A stretch of 64,000 nt of DNA from Hymenopus coronatus (lineage: Eukaryota; Arthropoda; Insecta; Mantodea; Hymenopodidae): the NCBI GenBank assembly GCA_030762935.1, contig CM060892.1, positions 85,194,827 through 85,258,826 on the forward strand, read 5' to 3'. Positions 10,585-21,631 of this stretch are shown in pieces. How positions within the stretch are numbered: position 1 is the stretch's first letter; each line of letters begins with the position of its first letter. The position numbers and the translations under genes are program-made. The notes under the pieces were generated by a model that worked only from the letters and a program-made list of their open reading frames with translations, was not told the DNA's origin and made no database searches.

Positions 10585-11130
10585 AATGTGATGTGCTCCT
10601 TTCATATGACTCTATACAAACTATTGTTACAAAAGATTATTCCTTTATCTACCTCATGGTAATCAAGATAAATTAGCAGAAATGGCTGTATTAGTTTCGT
10701 CTAAGCAGAAGGGAAATACACTAATACACTAGGCTAAAACATTAGTCAAATCTTATAAAAAGACGGTCCTTATGTGAAACAAATGAAATTCGGTTCACCG
10801 TAAAACAATAAGAGAGGTGAAGCAATGGATGACTTCCCATTTGAAAAAAGTTTAAGTTAAGCTAAACATTAAAACCAATAACAAAGAAAAACTAGGAATA
10901 GGTTAAGTCTAAAAAAAGGTGTATATCACGTAAATTGTTTTAAGGAGATCTACGTCTTTTGTAGCAAGTTTTTGTCTGTCTTTTACGGTTTACCAGTTAT
11001 GCACAGTCACCCAGTATATATCGTTATATCAACAATTTGTGTCCAATATATCTATATAATCTCGGTATCCAATTTTGGGTGGAATACAATGACTTTTCTA
11101 CATACTATGTACGCTATACATACATGTTAG
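10585..11130 (-). mobile_element. HLR copy with large internal deletion
   Basis: The 3' end (gatgtgctcctttcatatga) and 3' half are followed directly, after gttatgcacagtcacccag, by the 5' end (tctcggtatccaattttggg ... gttagaaaagg). About 300 bp of the middle are missing. Confidence 0.7.
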
Positions 11131-11380
11131 AAAAGGTTGAAAGCTTATTTGCTATCTGCTTCACGTTAAAACTTGTAGAAATACTTTTATCGATATTTGT
11201 AGTTACAACGAGAATAATGCAATACACTAGACTTCAGCTGTTCGTTATATGATAACTTTGAAATCTTGAAAATCTTCGTGTCGCATCCTTAGAAGATACC
11301 AAACTTGAATACCAAGTTTAGTGTTTAGCGTCTTTAGGTTTTTGAACTATGCTGTCAACAGACACACACACAGACCATTT

Positions 11381-11420
<40 letters not shown>

Positions 11421-11536
11421 TTTTTTTGACTCAGGGAACCTCAGAATAATATTTCCGGTGAAATTTCGGTATCAAATTTTTAGGTGGCATACAATACGTT
11501 TCTATATACTATGCACACAGTACGTATAAAGAAAGC
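11131..11536 (-). mobile_element. HLR fragment mosaic
   Basis: A piece of the 3' half (aaagcttatttgctatctgc) is joined to the 5' half (aatcttcgtgtcgcatcc to cgtataaagaaagc). A TA run and a long T-run (11385-11427) occupy the site of the usual TG microsatellite and T-run. Confidence 0.65.
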
Positions 11537-11540
11537 AAAA

Positions 11541-12012
11541 ATGTATATGACATAAATTGTATTTTAAGATCTATATTTTTTCAGTAGTAAGTTTGTGTAT
11601 CTCTCTTACAGTTTACAAGTTATACAAAAGTCATCCATAATGAAGAGGTCTACAGAGGCTCAAGATATACATTTCATTTGTCCTTAAATTATCTTAAACA
11701 TATGGTATTTTAATAAAAATCGTAGGAGTCATTTTATCGAAAAATATTCCATATAAAGGAGATTTTCTTGAAAATCTTCCTGCCGCATCCTTGGAAGATA
11801 GTTATTTAACCTACTTTTCGTTGCTGTGCAGCCGCGCTCCCCCCCCCCCCCCCGTCCACACATTCACGGATGATTCTAAAAATGTTTTTTTTTTTTATAA
11901 ATTCAGGTGGTTTCAAAACGTGTATTTCCCGTGAAATTTGGGTATCGACATTTTGGGTGGAACAATACCTTGTCTATCAACAATGCAGATTGTACTTGGT
12001 GCTGGATAAAGT
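11541..12012 (-). mobile_element. HLR fragment, 5' two thirds
   Basis: Starts mid-element (tatatgacataaattgtat) and runs to the 5' terminus (ggataaagt). It contains a run of about 15 C at 11841-11855, where other copies have the C-rich/TG segment. Confidence 0.7.
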
Positions 12013-12427
12013 AACAAAAGATTTAGTGTTAGAGATGGTGTCGTAATTCAGTATTTCCCGCCAAAATTTGAATAGGAATTTTTTGTTTTTCTTTTTTAAC
12101 TTTAAGGACATGTATGGCTGTAAGTTTGTAATTCCAAACTAATAATGCTAACATTTTGAAATATATACCACAGATGTAATAAGTGCAAATTTCATCCATT
12201 TTGCTCTAATGATTTGTAGGTTATGGTCAAATGTGTTTGTTTTTGTCGCGTCACTAAAAAGACACGCGACAAAAAAAAAAAGAAGTAATATTTTAACATT
12301 TTAATTCATCTACTTTTTGAAATTGCCCTGGGTTTCTCTGTCCCCCTTGGGTTTAAGCTCCAACAATTTTTAAAGTTATGAATGTGCTTATTTGTCATAA
12401 AAATATAATTGTTTTAAAATTGAAAAC
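12013..12427. other. Unassigned sequence with small hairpin
   Basis: Contains an inverted pair tttttgtcgcgt / acacgcgacaaaaa at about 12240-12275 with a short loop. It is not recognised as a known element. Confidence 0.4.
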
Positions 12428-12553
12428 ATGTTTCAGTACTAATTCAAAATCTCCTCGGGCTTCTAGCCAGGTAAGTTTTTACCTGGCTAGAAGCCCGAGA
12501 AGATTTTGAATTAACACGTCGCCAGGAAAGCTTCAGTTCTTATGTTTCAGTAC
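12428..12553 (+). mobile_element. Short hairpin element with 12-bp target duplication
   Basis: The core is a near-perfect inverted repeat: left arm 12441-12474 and right arm 12479-12512, 33-34 bp with one mismatch and a loop of about 4 nt. A single-stranded-type tail follows (aacacgtcgccaggaaagc ... agttctt). An exact 12-bp direct repeat, atgtttcagtac, flanks the element at 12428-12439 and 12542-12553. The same element with its own 12-bp duplication is at 22925-23064. No ORF fits inside, so it must be mobilised in trans. Confidence 0.85.
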
Positions 12554-13898
12554 ATCTGACAGTAAAATCTAGGGTAATTCTTATTCATTCTACCTCTGTG
12601 AACATGCACAGCAACTTTTACAAGAAGAAAAATGCTAAAAATATCAATAGCTTGGCAAGACGTGAATGCAAGGTTCATGTTAAAATCCACCAGGTTGGTA
12701 AATTGGAACCTCAGCTTTACTTTGCCTTTCCTCTGCTGCTGCCGCCTTTTCTTGTTAGATTGCTGATTTTTTTTTCTACACAACTTCAGTTTTTACTTTG
12801 CAAGATGCGAATGAGATCTCGTCGAATTAAGTTTTTCTTGCCGAGGCCAGTACAGTTTCATCTCTAATGCTTTGCTGCAGCTCCAGTTAAGGCATTTAAA
12901 ATGGCGCCTGTTAGCCAATTATAACATTTTTATATTCAGGAATTATTAAATTATTTAATGGAATTAAAATAAAAAAATCGAATTTTTGTGGTTTTTCATG
13001 AAATTTCATACATACCCTTAAGGATTTGAATCTCGCATGCGCTATCACCTGTCGCTGACCACACTGACCAATGCTAATGGTAAAATAACAGTGGGCGCCC
13101 GTTTGAATGCGTTTGTTTAATATTTATTTATTACATCGGTACTACGAGATTTTTTGGAAAATAGGGAGGAATGAGGGTTAATTGTGTGCAGTACCAAATA
13201 TCTGTATTATAATTTAGGGTTAGAGCAAAAGAACATTTTCAGTTGATGCCGCCGTTTCGGTTAGTATAGTTGGGTGTCATTTCACCCTTGTATAATTTAC
13301 AACGAACTTAACGTGTCTACTCGTGTGTATTGAAACATTCTGCGAGAGCCTTTGATTAACAGGAAGTTGTTAAAATTGCGCCGAAAGTAAGATGACTTTA
13401 GTAAATTCCAGAACCACCTTAAATATGTTTTTAGTACTCCCATCACAACTATAGCGTTCTGCGAACTTGTCCATGATCAAGTTCCGGGTATTGCAGCTCG
13501 CTAAATAACACATGGATATAACATGAAAAAGTCACTTATCTGATTTCCTGTTTTAATCACATCTAGTGTTCATGTGCTGCTCTGTTTCACATTATAGTTG
13601 TAACACATGAGCACCGTTATTCGGGGTTTGCTACTCCAGAACGTTATTCCCAGAATTTATCCTCGTTTATATTTCTGTGGTCACCATGAAGAAAACCGTT
13701 GTACAATTTCTTGTAATGTACACCTCACAGATCAAAAACACTAAGAGGACAAATTTACTATTTCAAATGTAAATTTTAATAATTTCAGCAGGGTTCCAAA
13801 ACAAAAGCGTCACAGGTTTAGCTGCAAACATTTTCAAACAATTGCGTCACATTTGTAATACTTTGTCTACAATTTCATACAATTTATGATAGGTAAAG
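12554..13898. other. Unassigned sequence
   Basis: 1.3 kb without a recognised repeat or gene. An open frame of about 90 codons at 12598-12867 has no recognised motif and overlaps an equally long antisense frame. Confidence 0.4.
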
Positions 13899-14561
13899 TA
13901 TCCACTCTACGGTCGTTTTATGGTAAAGCAGCAGATTGCGCGCATGCTTACTTCGCGCCCTGTCTATTACACTTGAGGGTTTTCTGTTCCGTAACTCCCG
14001 CGTTACTTATGAGTCATAGTAAAACTGTCGTATAAACTTATATAAATTATGTACTTTTATAGTAAAACTTTAATATAAAAGCATAGTAAGTTGAAAGTGT
14101 TGTCCATCTCGTGAATACTTTCCTGGCATATTCGGTTGAAAAACTTTCCATTCGTATGCCTAAGTTCTTGCGTACTACTCATAATTTCTGTCCGAGGAAC
14201 CGGGAGCCTTGACAAACACCTAGTTTTGACCAGTATGTGCTATAGCAAAATATTCTTGGAAATATCGTATTTTCTGTCGTTACCTGAAAATATTTGGGGG
14301 AGAAAAATCTACAAGAATATCTTCCCGGTAGCTTACGGAATTTGCGGTATCCTGAAAAATATATGCATACACTTACTAATCTTTAATCCATATAAAATGA
14401 TGGACATCACTTAAAATAAAGTCTGTTGTCATCATAGTGCATGTTACTATCATTCATGATCAACCAATGCCGGAATTAGAGAACGGAAAAACCCTTAGTA
14501 TAATAGTGTGCGGAACTCGTATGTGCGATCCGCGGCCTGGCCATAAAACGACCACACTGTA
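13899..14561. mobile_element. Possible TA-flanked inverted-repeat element
   Basis: Left end 13901-13923 and right end 14541-14559 are inverted copies, with a perfect 13-bp core GGTCGTTTTATGG at 13911-13923. The similarity extends imperfectly inward (attgcgcgcatgc against gatcgcacatacg). Both ends abut TA, as expected for Tc1/mariner-type insertion. The interior has no transposase motif, so this would be a non-autonomous remnant. Only one copy is seen in the window. Confidence 0.45.
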
Positions 14562-14639
14562 TTTAAGTGATTCTTCGGTTCATATTTGTTTACCACAACA
14601 TTCTGACAAGGTGTAATCTCAAATTAAGCAACATGGAAA

Positions 14640-14885
14640 GTAAAGTAACTAAAAAATTCAATGCCAGAGCTAGATATAGACCATGGAATCTGATTTTCTC
14701 CTGGTGCTCTAATCATTGAGCAGCTCGGCACTAAATTGCCCAAATGACTCGGTTTTACCCGGTAGACCACAATGTCATCTCGAATTCATTTTGAGATGAC
14801 GCACCTCAATGGCGATTTGAGAGGTCGTTGATACTTTTTAGTCTCGAGCTTCATAGTTTCGCCAACTATTCAATCGTTTTATAAT
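14640..14885 (-). repeat. Degraded SINE-A unit
   Basis: The minus-strand tail end (aaaaattcaatgcc), tRNA-like head remnant (attgagcagctcggcac) and linker (ggtagaccacaatgtcatct, cgccaactattcaatcg) are in the usual order but heavily mutated. Confidence 0.65.
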
Positions 14886-14905
14886 ACTTGTTTTCTCCAT
14901 GCTTG

Positions 14906-14985
14906 GATTGTTCAGTCTGACTGCCTTTCCTACTCCTGCCCTACACACAGCTAGTGTGGAAGAAACCATTCCACAATAAGCAAAT
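14906..14985 (+). repeat. SINE-A tail fragment
   Basis: Plus-strand tail only (ttcagtctgactgcctttcc ... ctacacacagctagtgtgg). With the minus-strand unit beside it, it forms another divergent SINE-A pair. Confidence 0.65.
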
Positions 14986-14989
14986 ATTT

Positions 14990-15172
14990 TATTTATTTTA
15001 ACATTATTGGCCTTCAAGCTTAACCTACTTGGCCATCAGGAGAATAGAATGATTTAGTACAGAAACACCAACACTAATCATCCATGTCCATAGTGGGATT
15101 CGAACACGCGACCCTTTCGCGGTAGAACGTCAGCGCTAAACCTACCGACGGCTACCGGGGCCGGCCCAATAA
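14990..15172 (-). repeat. SINE-E, tRNA-derived SINE
   Basis: On the minus strand a GGGGCCGGCCC-like leader and A-box-like TAGCCGTCGGTAGGTT are followed by B box GTGTTCGAATCCCAC. The body is atggccaagtaggttaagc ... aataaataaaat. The sequence ends in an A/T-rich tail at the low-coordinate side. One copy. Confidence 0.65.
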
Positions 15173-16007
15173 TGAAAATGAACTTAGCTTCATGCTCGAT
15201 ACAGAAAATAAAACACAGCGCTTCGTATATTAGATTTTATTACCAATGCACCCTCTTGTAAAATATTTTATAGATGTCGTTCAATATATGCAAATGATAT
15301 AAACGAATTTTTCGAAAACCACCAATGCATATTTCACGGGCTCTACATGTTTCGTGCAGTAATTGTTTTCAGTTGTACAAAATTATTGGGAAAATTCCTT
15401 AAAATAATTAAAATGTAATTATAGGAAAAATAATATTTGGACATTTTTATGAAAATTTGTATTCCTAAAAATCGTTAAATTACGAGCTCGAGCTGATCAT
15501 CAAGTGCCTTCCATTTGATGCTATTTGACGTCTAAGCTTCTTTATATTTGCATCCTTACTAGGCTTGTATCAGTAATTGCTGTATAGTTTTAAACTCGCA
15601 ATTATTAAAAATTAAATGTTTATTATAAAGATAGACAAACTACATCTTTGGAGTAGACTTTAGAACCACTTTTATCCTGTTCGTGATCCCAGGAGAGATG
15701 TATTGGGTTGCTAAGACAAGACTAACGATACATACAAAGGAAATGAACCGTAGTATGTCGATGCTCATTTGCGTTTACATCACTTAGGCAATTCTCTTGG
15801 GTGTTCCACAAGTGTCTTACTATTAAAGTACCTACAATAAAAGAAGAGGAAGTAAACAAAAACACTTCTAAAGAACAGGTCGGCACGCACCACTTATGCA
15901 GATGTTAACACGACAAATGTTTGTCTCGAAATGGTTTCATATTTGATAGTGTAAACTTAATACAGAAAAAGCAAAGAAAACGCTCAGTGTTTATGATAAT
16001 TTTAATT
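15173..16007. other. Unassigned sequence
   Basis: No repeat, coding motif or tRNA-like box recognised in about 830 bp. Confidence 0.4.
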
Positions 16008-16312
16008 GTTTTCTCACAGAAACCGTGTATAGGACAGGAGTTAGATAGGTAGAGTCAGACTGAAAAATTCAATACAGCAATATTGAACCTCGGGTCTCCC
16101 GGCTCTAGCCGGTTGCTCTACCACTGAGCTACCATGGCAACATGCCGACATAGCCTGGAATTTCTCAACTGATTCGCATGTTTCCCGGTAAACCACAAGG
16201 TCATCTCAAATTATTTGAGATGACAACCCCAATGGCGACTTCCAATGTTGCAAGTACTGTAAGTCCCAGGGTTCAAAGTATAGCCAACTATTATAGTCAA
16301 TTGTAATAATTT
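16008..16312 (-). repeat. SINE-A unit, complete
   Basis: Complete minus-strand unit of about 300 bp: tail (ctcacagaaaccgtgtatag ... gaaaaattcaa), tRNA-like head at about 16080-16143 (ctctagccggttgctctacc, actgagctaccatgg) and linker (cccggtaaaccacaaggtca ... gccaactattatagtcaatt). Confidence 0.8.
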
Positions 16313-16372
16313 TAATTGTTTTCTCACAGAGACCGTGTGTAGGACAGAAGTTGCATAGGTAGGGTCAGTGTT
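16313..16372 (-). repeat. SINE-A tail, truncated second unit of a chain
   Basis: The tail of a second minus-strand unit (ttctcacagagaccgtgtgt, gaagttgcataggtagggtc) abuts the linker of the unit at 16008-16312, giving a head-to-tail chain cut off at about 16372. Confidence 0.75.
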
Positions 16373-16420
16373 TATGTCAAAAATAATTTTTGCTAGTAAT
16401 GAATCTGAGCATATATACTT

Positions 16421-17242
16421 GTGTTCCACTCACATGACTTTTTCTATCTATTCTGTAAAACTATTCTTGTAAACGCGTATTGTATTTTCTTCGTGCTAAT
16501 CAAGATACATATAATCAGAAGTAATGTTATTACTTAGTTCCTTAAAAGGGAACTAAAGATATATTCTAGACTAAAATTATAGTCAAAGCTTTTAAAAGCT
16601 GGTTGCTATGTAGTTTAAATTCAGGTCTTTTGGCATGGCCAGGAGTAAAAATAAAAATTAACAATTCCCGTTTGAGAAAAGTTTAAATATATTAAAATTG
16701 AAACCAATAACAAGTAATATCTCGGAAATTGTAGGCAAAAAATGTATATGACATAAATTGTGTGTTTTAAGGATATCTGCATTTTTTGTGTTATAAGTTG
16801 TCTGACTTACGGTGTACCAGTTTTGTAAGTCACCAGAAAAAAGAAATCTCAAGAGGCTATTCCTAGAAAATTTAAAATATACCTACATATTGTCAGGTAA
16901 ATATCTTTAGTATACGGCATTTTACTAATGAACAATGCTTTGAGAAAATAAAAAAAAAAATCTTCCATGTAAAGGATACTTAAGTGTGCAGAATTTTCTT
17001 TGCATCTTTGGAAGATGCTGAAGACAATTACCAAGTTTGATATTTAAACGACATGCTCGTGTTTTAGTTATGCTGTTCTCCCCCCCCCCCCTCTCACGAG
17101 TGCGCATGTGGACTTTTATTTAAAATGTTTTTTTTTTATACTGGGGACTCTAAAACATGTATTTCCAGTGAAATATCGGTATCGAATTTTTGGATGGAAT
17201 ATATCTAATTTCTCTATAACCAATGTACTAGATAAAAAAAGT
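16421..17242 (-). mobile_element. HLR copy, near full length
   Basis: Runs from the 3' hairpin end (gtgttccactcacatgactt) to a decayed 5' terminus (accaatgtactagataaaaa). It has a C-run at 17081-17090 and a T-run at 17130-17138. Confidence 0.8.
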
Positions 17243-17712
17243 GTAAATTAAAAAAAATGGACAAACAAAGCAAAATCCTAATTTAAATTTATTTCATTGA
17301 CGTGCCAAACACCAAAGTGAGAACATTTAACACACAGCGAATGTTTATTGGTACAAAAATGTATAAATTGTGCATTGGAATCAGCTCCATTAATTTTGCT
17401 ATGCTATATTTTTCTTTCTTTCTTGGCTTGTCTAGCCTAGGTATTTACGGAAAGTTAAGGGTGTATCGTTTACTCGGAGTGCCCATATCTCAAACGTTGA
17501 ACATTTTGATAAAAAATTTGTAGAACCTCATTTGAGACAGAACAAAATAACAGAACATTTTAGTAAACATAATTAGAGAGGAGGAATTTCATTAACATTT
17601 TCGTTTTGTTTAGAATATAGGAGACGTAATTATAAAGTTTGTTATTCACCCGCCATTTTGTTTTTACTTTATCTAGTTGGTACAGGAATATGTTGGCAGG
17701 AAGAGATATCTT
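17243..17712. other. Unassigned sequence
   Basis: Nothing recognisable. A 73-codon open frame at 17302-17523 shows no known motif. Confidence 0.4.
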
Positions 17713-18500
17713 ACTTTCTCTAGCCCGTATGTACAATGTATTCCACCCAAAAATTCGATACCGAGATTTTACCGAAAATATATGTTTTAAGCTCCTCTGA
17801 GTCCGAAAAAACTTTTTTAGAAAAAAGGTCCGCGTGAATGTGTGTCTGGACAATATAGCTCCAAAACGAAAAGTTGGTTAAATACCAAACTTGGAATTTA
17901 AGTTCAGTATCTTCCAAGGATGCGACAAGATGATTTAAAAATAATTCCCTTCACCTCCAACTACCCTTTACATGGACATTTTTTGCACATTTTGTTTTTC
18001 TTAAAATGGCTCTAACGGTTTTGATTAAAATAACATATTGAATATATTAACATGTCAATTAAAATGTATATTTTGAATTTTCTTGGATAGCCTCTGAAGA
18101 ACTCTATTCTGTATGAACTTTCCATAACGGTTAAACTTTTAAGAGATGGACAAACTTTTTCTACACAAAACTGTAGATCTCGTTAAAACACAAAATTTAT
18201 GTCATACGTTTTTCTTGTAGAGTTGATCGTTTTCGAGATCTTCTTTGTTATTGGTTTCCATTTTAAGGTAAATAACTTTACTCAAACGCCACTATGCAAA
18301 GCGAACCGAACCTCAATTGTTTCACATAGTAACCATCTTTTAGAAGTTTGACTATCGCTTTAGCCTACTGCATTTCTTTATTTTCCTTCTACTTGCAAGG
18401 AAGCAAGTAAGAAGACCAACTCTGCTAATGTTCATCTCGATTAACATGATGTAGGTAAAATAATATTCTTTAGTAAGAATAGTTTGTATATGGTGAAAAT
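17713..18500 (+). mobile_element. HLR copy, 3' end eroded
   Basis: Begins ACTTTCTCTAGCCCGTATGT, a start variant shared with the copies at 21427 and 49206, which suggests an HLR subfamily. The body is collinear to about 18470, but the 3' hairpin cannot be recognised. Confidence 0.75.
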
Positions 18501-18920
18501 ATCTTTGTTGTCTCTTATATCAATTAAACAAAATTATAAAAACTCCTGAATGAAGAAGGAGGGCTACCAGTAAGTTGAAGCTGTATATTTTATCATGGTA
18601 TTAATAAAATTCGTTAGTAAATTCTTGTTTTGTTTTTGTTTTGTTTATTAAGAACTTTAAACACTTTGAAAAATGTAAAGTATAGTTCGAGGTAGGGGGA
18701 TTTTATTGAATTCTAAACGTAAACATAAAGTTTGATATTTACCTATAGGATCCGTGTTTGAAGTATGCTACTCACATATACACAACAGTTTTTTTTTGTT
18801 TTAGTTTTTGTTTTTTTTTCTTTCAAAAAATGCATTTATAATTAAATACATGTATTTCCGTAGACGTCTGGACATCGAATTTAAGAATGGATTAGAATAC
18901 TTTATCTTACGTTAATACAA
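18501..18920 (-). mobile_element. Degraded HLR 5' half
   Basis: Recognisable by block order: ggtagggggattttattgaa, taaagtttgatatttacct, caaaaaatgcatttataatt, tatttccgtagacgtctgg, ggattagaatactttatctt. Heavily T-rich expansions. Confidence 0.55.
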
Positions 18921-19459
18921 TTGTATTACTGTGCTCCCATTTAAGTGCCTGTTCCAATTTAAAAGATTGTGGTAGACGTTAAAACTCTAATGCAATCTGA
19001 GGTTCAAAGTCCATTTGATGGAACGACCAAACTTCTTAATGTTATTTTCAATTAATTCCGTTTATTGCAATGGTTCTAGAATGCGTGTGGTCTATATTTA
19101 GATTGCCGAACATAGAGAATCGGGGCACTTAAGTAGGCTGAGAGGGAGTTGCTGCTTTCCGGTTAGAAACCAAGTGTGGTCAAGCGGCCCTCACGTCCAG
19201 AGGGCCATTGTTTTGGTGTAGCCACTTGATATGAATTTTAATGGGCGCTAACAGCTCTCACGCTCTTTTCCTCACGTACTAGGAGATATGGTGTATGATT
19301 CTTCGAATTCAGTTATTGATGTGAAACCTCTTCCAGATGCACCTCTAGGGCCGTCCAGAGTTTTGTGGGTCCTCTTCACCATTAGGCAATTACAAGCATG
19401 CTTTGTCATCATCATCATCGCCTAACTCTGTCGAAATTATTGTAAAACTTGACTTGAGG

Positions 19460-19464
<5 letters not shown>
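18921..19464. other. Unassigned sequence
   Basis: Somewhat less AT-rich than its surroundings. No motif or repeat was recognised. Confidence 0.4.
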
Positions 19465-19495
<31 letters not shown>

Positions 19496-19500
19496 TATTA
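19465..19500. repeat. (TTA)n microsatellite
   Basis: About 11 TTA units. Confidence 0.9.
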
Positions 19501-19604
19501 TTTCATTTATATAGACCCCTTTAACATCTAAGGTCATATCGGGGGCTTTGCACTAGAAACTACTCATTTGTAGGTTCTTTACTTGGGTTTAAATTGCTTC
19601 ATTT

Positions 19605-19605
19605 T

Positions 19606-19657
<52 letters not shown>

Positions 19658-19765
19658 CCAGACTTTGTGGGGGATAGAGAATAATTCTGGTTAAAGAAAA
19701 ATTCCCCTCCCCAACCGATAATCGAACCCTGGACCCCGCTGACCATTCGACCACGGAAGCAGTTG
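19605..19765 (-). repeat. SINE-D with (CA)n end
   Basis: On the minus strand a tRNA-like head (CCGTGGTCGAATGGTCAGCG, B box GGGTTCGATTATCGG) leads to acaaagtctggaagtg and then a (TG)n tail, seen as (CA)n at 19607-19655 on the plus strand. The same head and tail phrase occur at 51655-51800, so the microsatellite belongs to the SINE tail. Confidence 0.75.
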
Positions 19766-19792
19766 ACTTGAGGTATTGATTTACTTGTTTGT

Positions 19793-20003
19793 TTCACACA
19801 AGCCGTGTGTAGGACAGGAGTCAAGACAGCAAGTCAATTGCCGGCTTGTTGCCATGGTAGCTCAGTGGTAGAGCAACAGGCTAGAGACCGGGAGATCCGT
19901 GGTTCAAATCCCGACTATAGCATTGATTTTTTCTGCCTGACTACTTTTCCAACTCCTGTTCTACACGCGGCTTGTGTGAAAAAACAATTAAATCAACACT
20001 AAT
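19793..20003 (+). repeat. SINE-A unit with inverted tail stub
   Basis: A stub of inverted tail (cacacaagccgtgtgtagga, 19796-19821) precedes a well-kept tRNA-like head (19850-19922: GTAGCTCAGTGGTAGAGCAA, GTGGTTCAAATCCCGA) and then the normal tail (ctacacgcggcttgtgtgaa). The stub and tail form terminal inverted repeats. Confidence 0.85.
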
Positions 20004-20222
20004 TGACCACAATAGTTTTCTATACTATGACATAAGTGGCCATTAGGATATGTCATCTCAAAATAATTTGATCACCTTGTGGTTTACTTGGGAAAGTTGC
20101 GAGTCAGTGGAGACATTTAGTGCCGAGCCGCATGTTGCCATGGTAGCTCAGTGGTAGAGCAACCGGCTAGAGACCGGAAGATCCGTGGTTCAAATCCGGG
20201 CTACGGCATTGCATTTTTCAGT
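20004..20222 (+). repeat. SINE-A unit, second in chain
   Basis: The linker (tgaccacaatagttttctat ... gtcatctcaaaataatttga) leads to a tRNA-like head at 20136-20208, then truncates within the tail (tttttcagttcagg). Acceptor-like ends TGCCATG and TACGGCA can still pair. Confidence 0.85.
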
Positions 20223-20631
20223 TCAGGTGTTGGACTAATCTTTTAAGTTTCATATTTCTGCAAAATGCAAAATTAGATTTGAAAGAGATTTCGCCATATG
20301 AGAAATTCACCTCCTATAGGTATACAATTTCCTCTACCAGTGACAAAAGTCGTACTTATTGTATATGATTAGTGCATTAAATATTGAATGCTGCTTTGTC
20401 CCCGGCAGAGGAAAATAAATTAAGCAAGATGCGGTTTCAAATACGGGCAGCATTAAAGTGTTCATTCGTATCAAACTCAAAGAGAAAGGGGAAACAGCAA
20501 ACCGTCTTTAGAACGTGTACGTTATTTGACGCTTAGGAAAGTCTAAACTTGCAACACGGTCTATTTCGAAAAATAGCTAAAAGTATGAAACAATCTGATA
20601 TAGATTGTGTGTTTTTGTGAGCTCTGCCGTA
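20223..20631. other. Unassigned sequence
   Basis: No recognised feature in about 400 bp. Confidence 0.4.
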
Positions 20632-21000
20632 TAGTTAGAGAAGGTATATGTATATTTCAACCAAAACTTTAATATCGAGAGTTTACCGAAAATATGTTTT
20701 GAGGTCCCCTGAATCCGAAAAAGTGCTATAAAGAAAGTTTTGCTCGCGCGCATTTGTGTCCAAGTGTGTCTGAGAACAGCATATTTCTAAGAAACCTCTG
20801 TTAAACACCAACCTTGTTTAAGTTCAGTACTTTCCAATGATGCGTTACTATCCTAAACTACCGTTTACACGGAACATTTTACGAATATTTTGATTTTATC
20901 AAAATTGACTGTAACGTGTTTTATTAAAATAGGTTTGTTATTTTTTACTAAATGAAGTGTATACCTAGAATTTTCTGGTTTTTGCAACTGGTAAACCATG
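20632..21000 (+). mobile_element. HLR 5' portion
   Basis: Starts at gttagagaaggtatatg, so the first terminal bases are missing. It runs to tttgcaactggtaaaccatg and then passes straight into a long AG microsatellite. The 3' third is absent. Confidence 0.7.
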
Positions 21001-21003
21001 AGA

Positions 21004-21082
<79 letters not shown>
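21001..21082 (+). repeat. (AG)n microsatellite
   Basis: About 41 AG units with a single T interruption near 21016. It starts where HLR normally reads gtaagagatagaca, suggesting expansion from that purine stretch. Confidence 0.95.
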
Positions 21083-21088
<6 letters not shown>

Positions 21089-21094
21089 CTTATG

Positions 21095-21260
21095 ATGATG
21101 CATCTGTGAAATTTGACTAAAATTTTGTAAAATTAAAAAAAAAATTCTTAATAAAATGATATGGATTATACACTTGAAGGAAATAAATCGTTTTTCTCAC
21201 TTGGTGATCTTTAGCTACCAATTAATTGAAGCTATGTTTGTATATATGGATAGGTGGTAA
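21095..21260. repeat. Dispersed repeat shared with 26868-27010
   Basis: Shared ordered blocks atgcatctgtgaaat, ttataaacttaaga-like and gtttttctcac/cccac. Diverged, with no assigned family. Confidence 0.45.
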
Positions 21261-21426
21261 TTTAGACAGGCCATAATAGACGTAACATACCCGTCAATTC
21301 TAAGCTCGCTACAATTTGAATGTCGGGCAAAATTCTTCTCTCTTAGAGGAGAATACAATTTTAAAGGAGTATCTGCTAATTGAAAATAGATAAAGATAGG
21401 CATGTAGTTGTTGATTCTCATTTATA

Positions 21427-21575
21427 TTTTCTCTAGCCCGTATGTGCAATGTACATAGTGGATAGGGAAGATATTGTATTGCAACCAAAATTCGATAAGG
21501 AGATTGCACCGAAAATACATGTTTTGAGACCCCATGAATATAAAAGAAGCACTCTAGAAACATGTCCACGCGTGT

Positions 21576-21631
<56 letters not shown>

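Noticed and set aside
10283..10662. Two overlapping 100-codon frames with an internally repeated protein sequence
   Set aside because: The repeat is two HLR 5' ends brought together by nesting. Similar short peptides appear at other HLR ends (30208-30467, 49326-49580), so they are repeat-derived translations.
12440..12541. Hammerhead ribozyme or retrozyme
   Set aside because: The hairpin and 12-bp duplication suggested it, but no CTGATGA core with a properly placed GAAA could be found.
12598..12867. Host gene of about 90 codons
   Set aside because: No motif, an overlapping antisense frame of similar length, and no recognisable splice or promoter context.
19850..19922. tRNA gene with intact-looking A and B boxes
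   Set aside because: The cloverleaf T-stem is mismatched, the unit has a SINE linker and tail, and the same head recurs many times. It is a SINE, not a functional tRNA gene.
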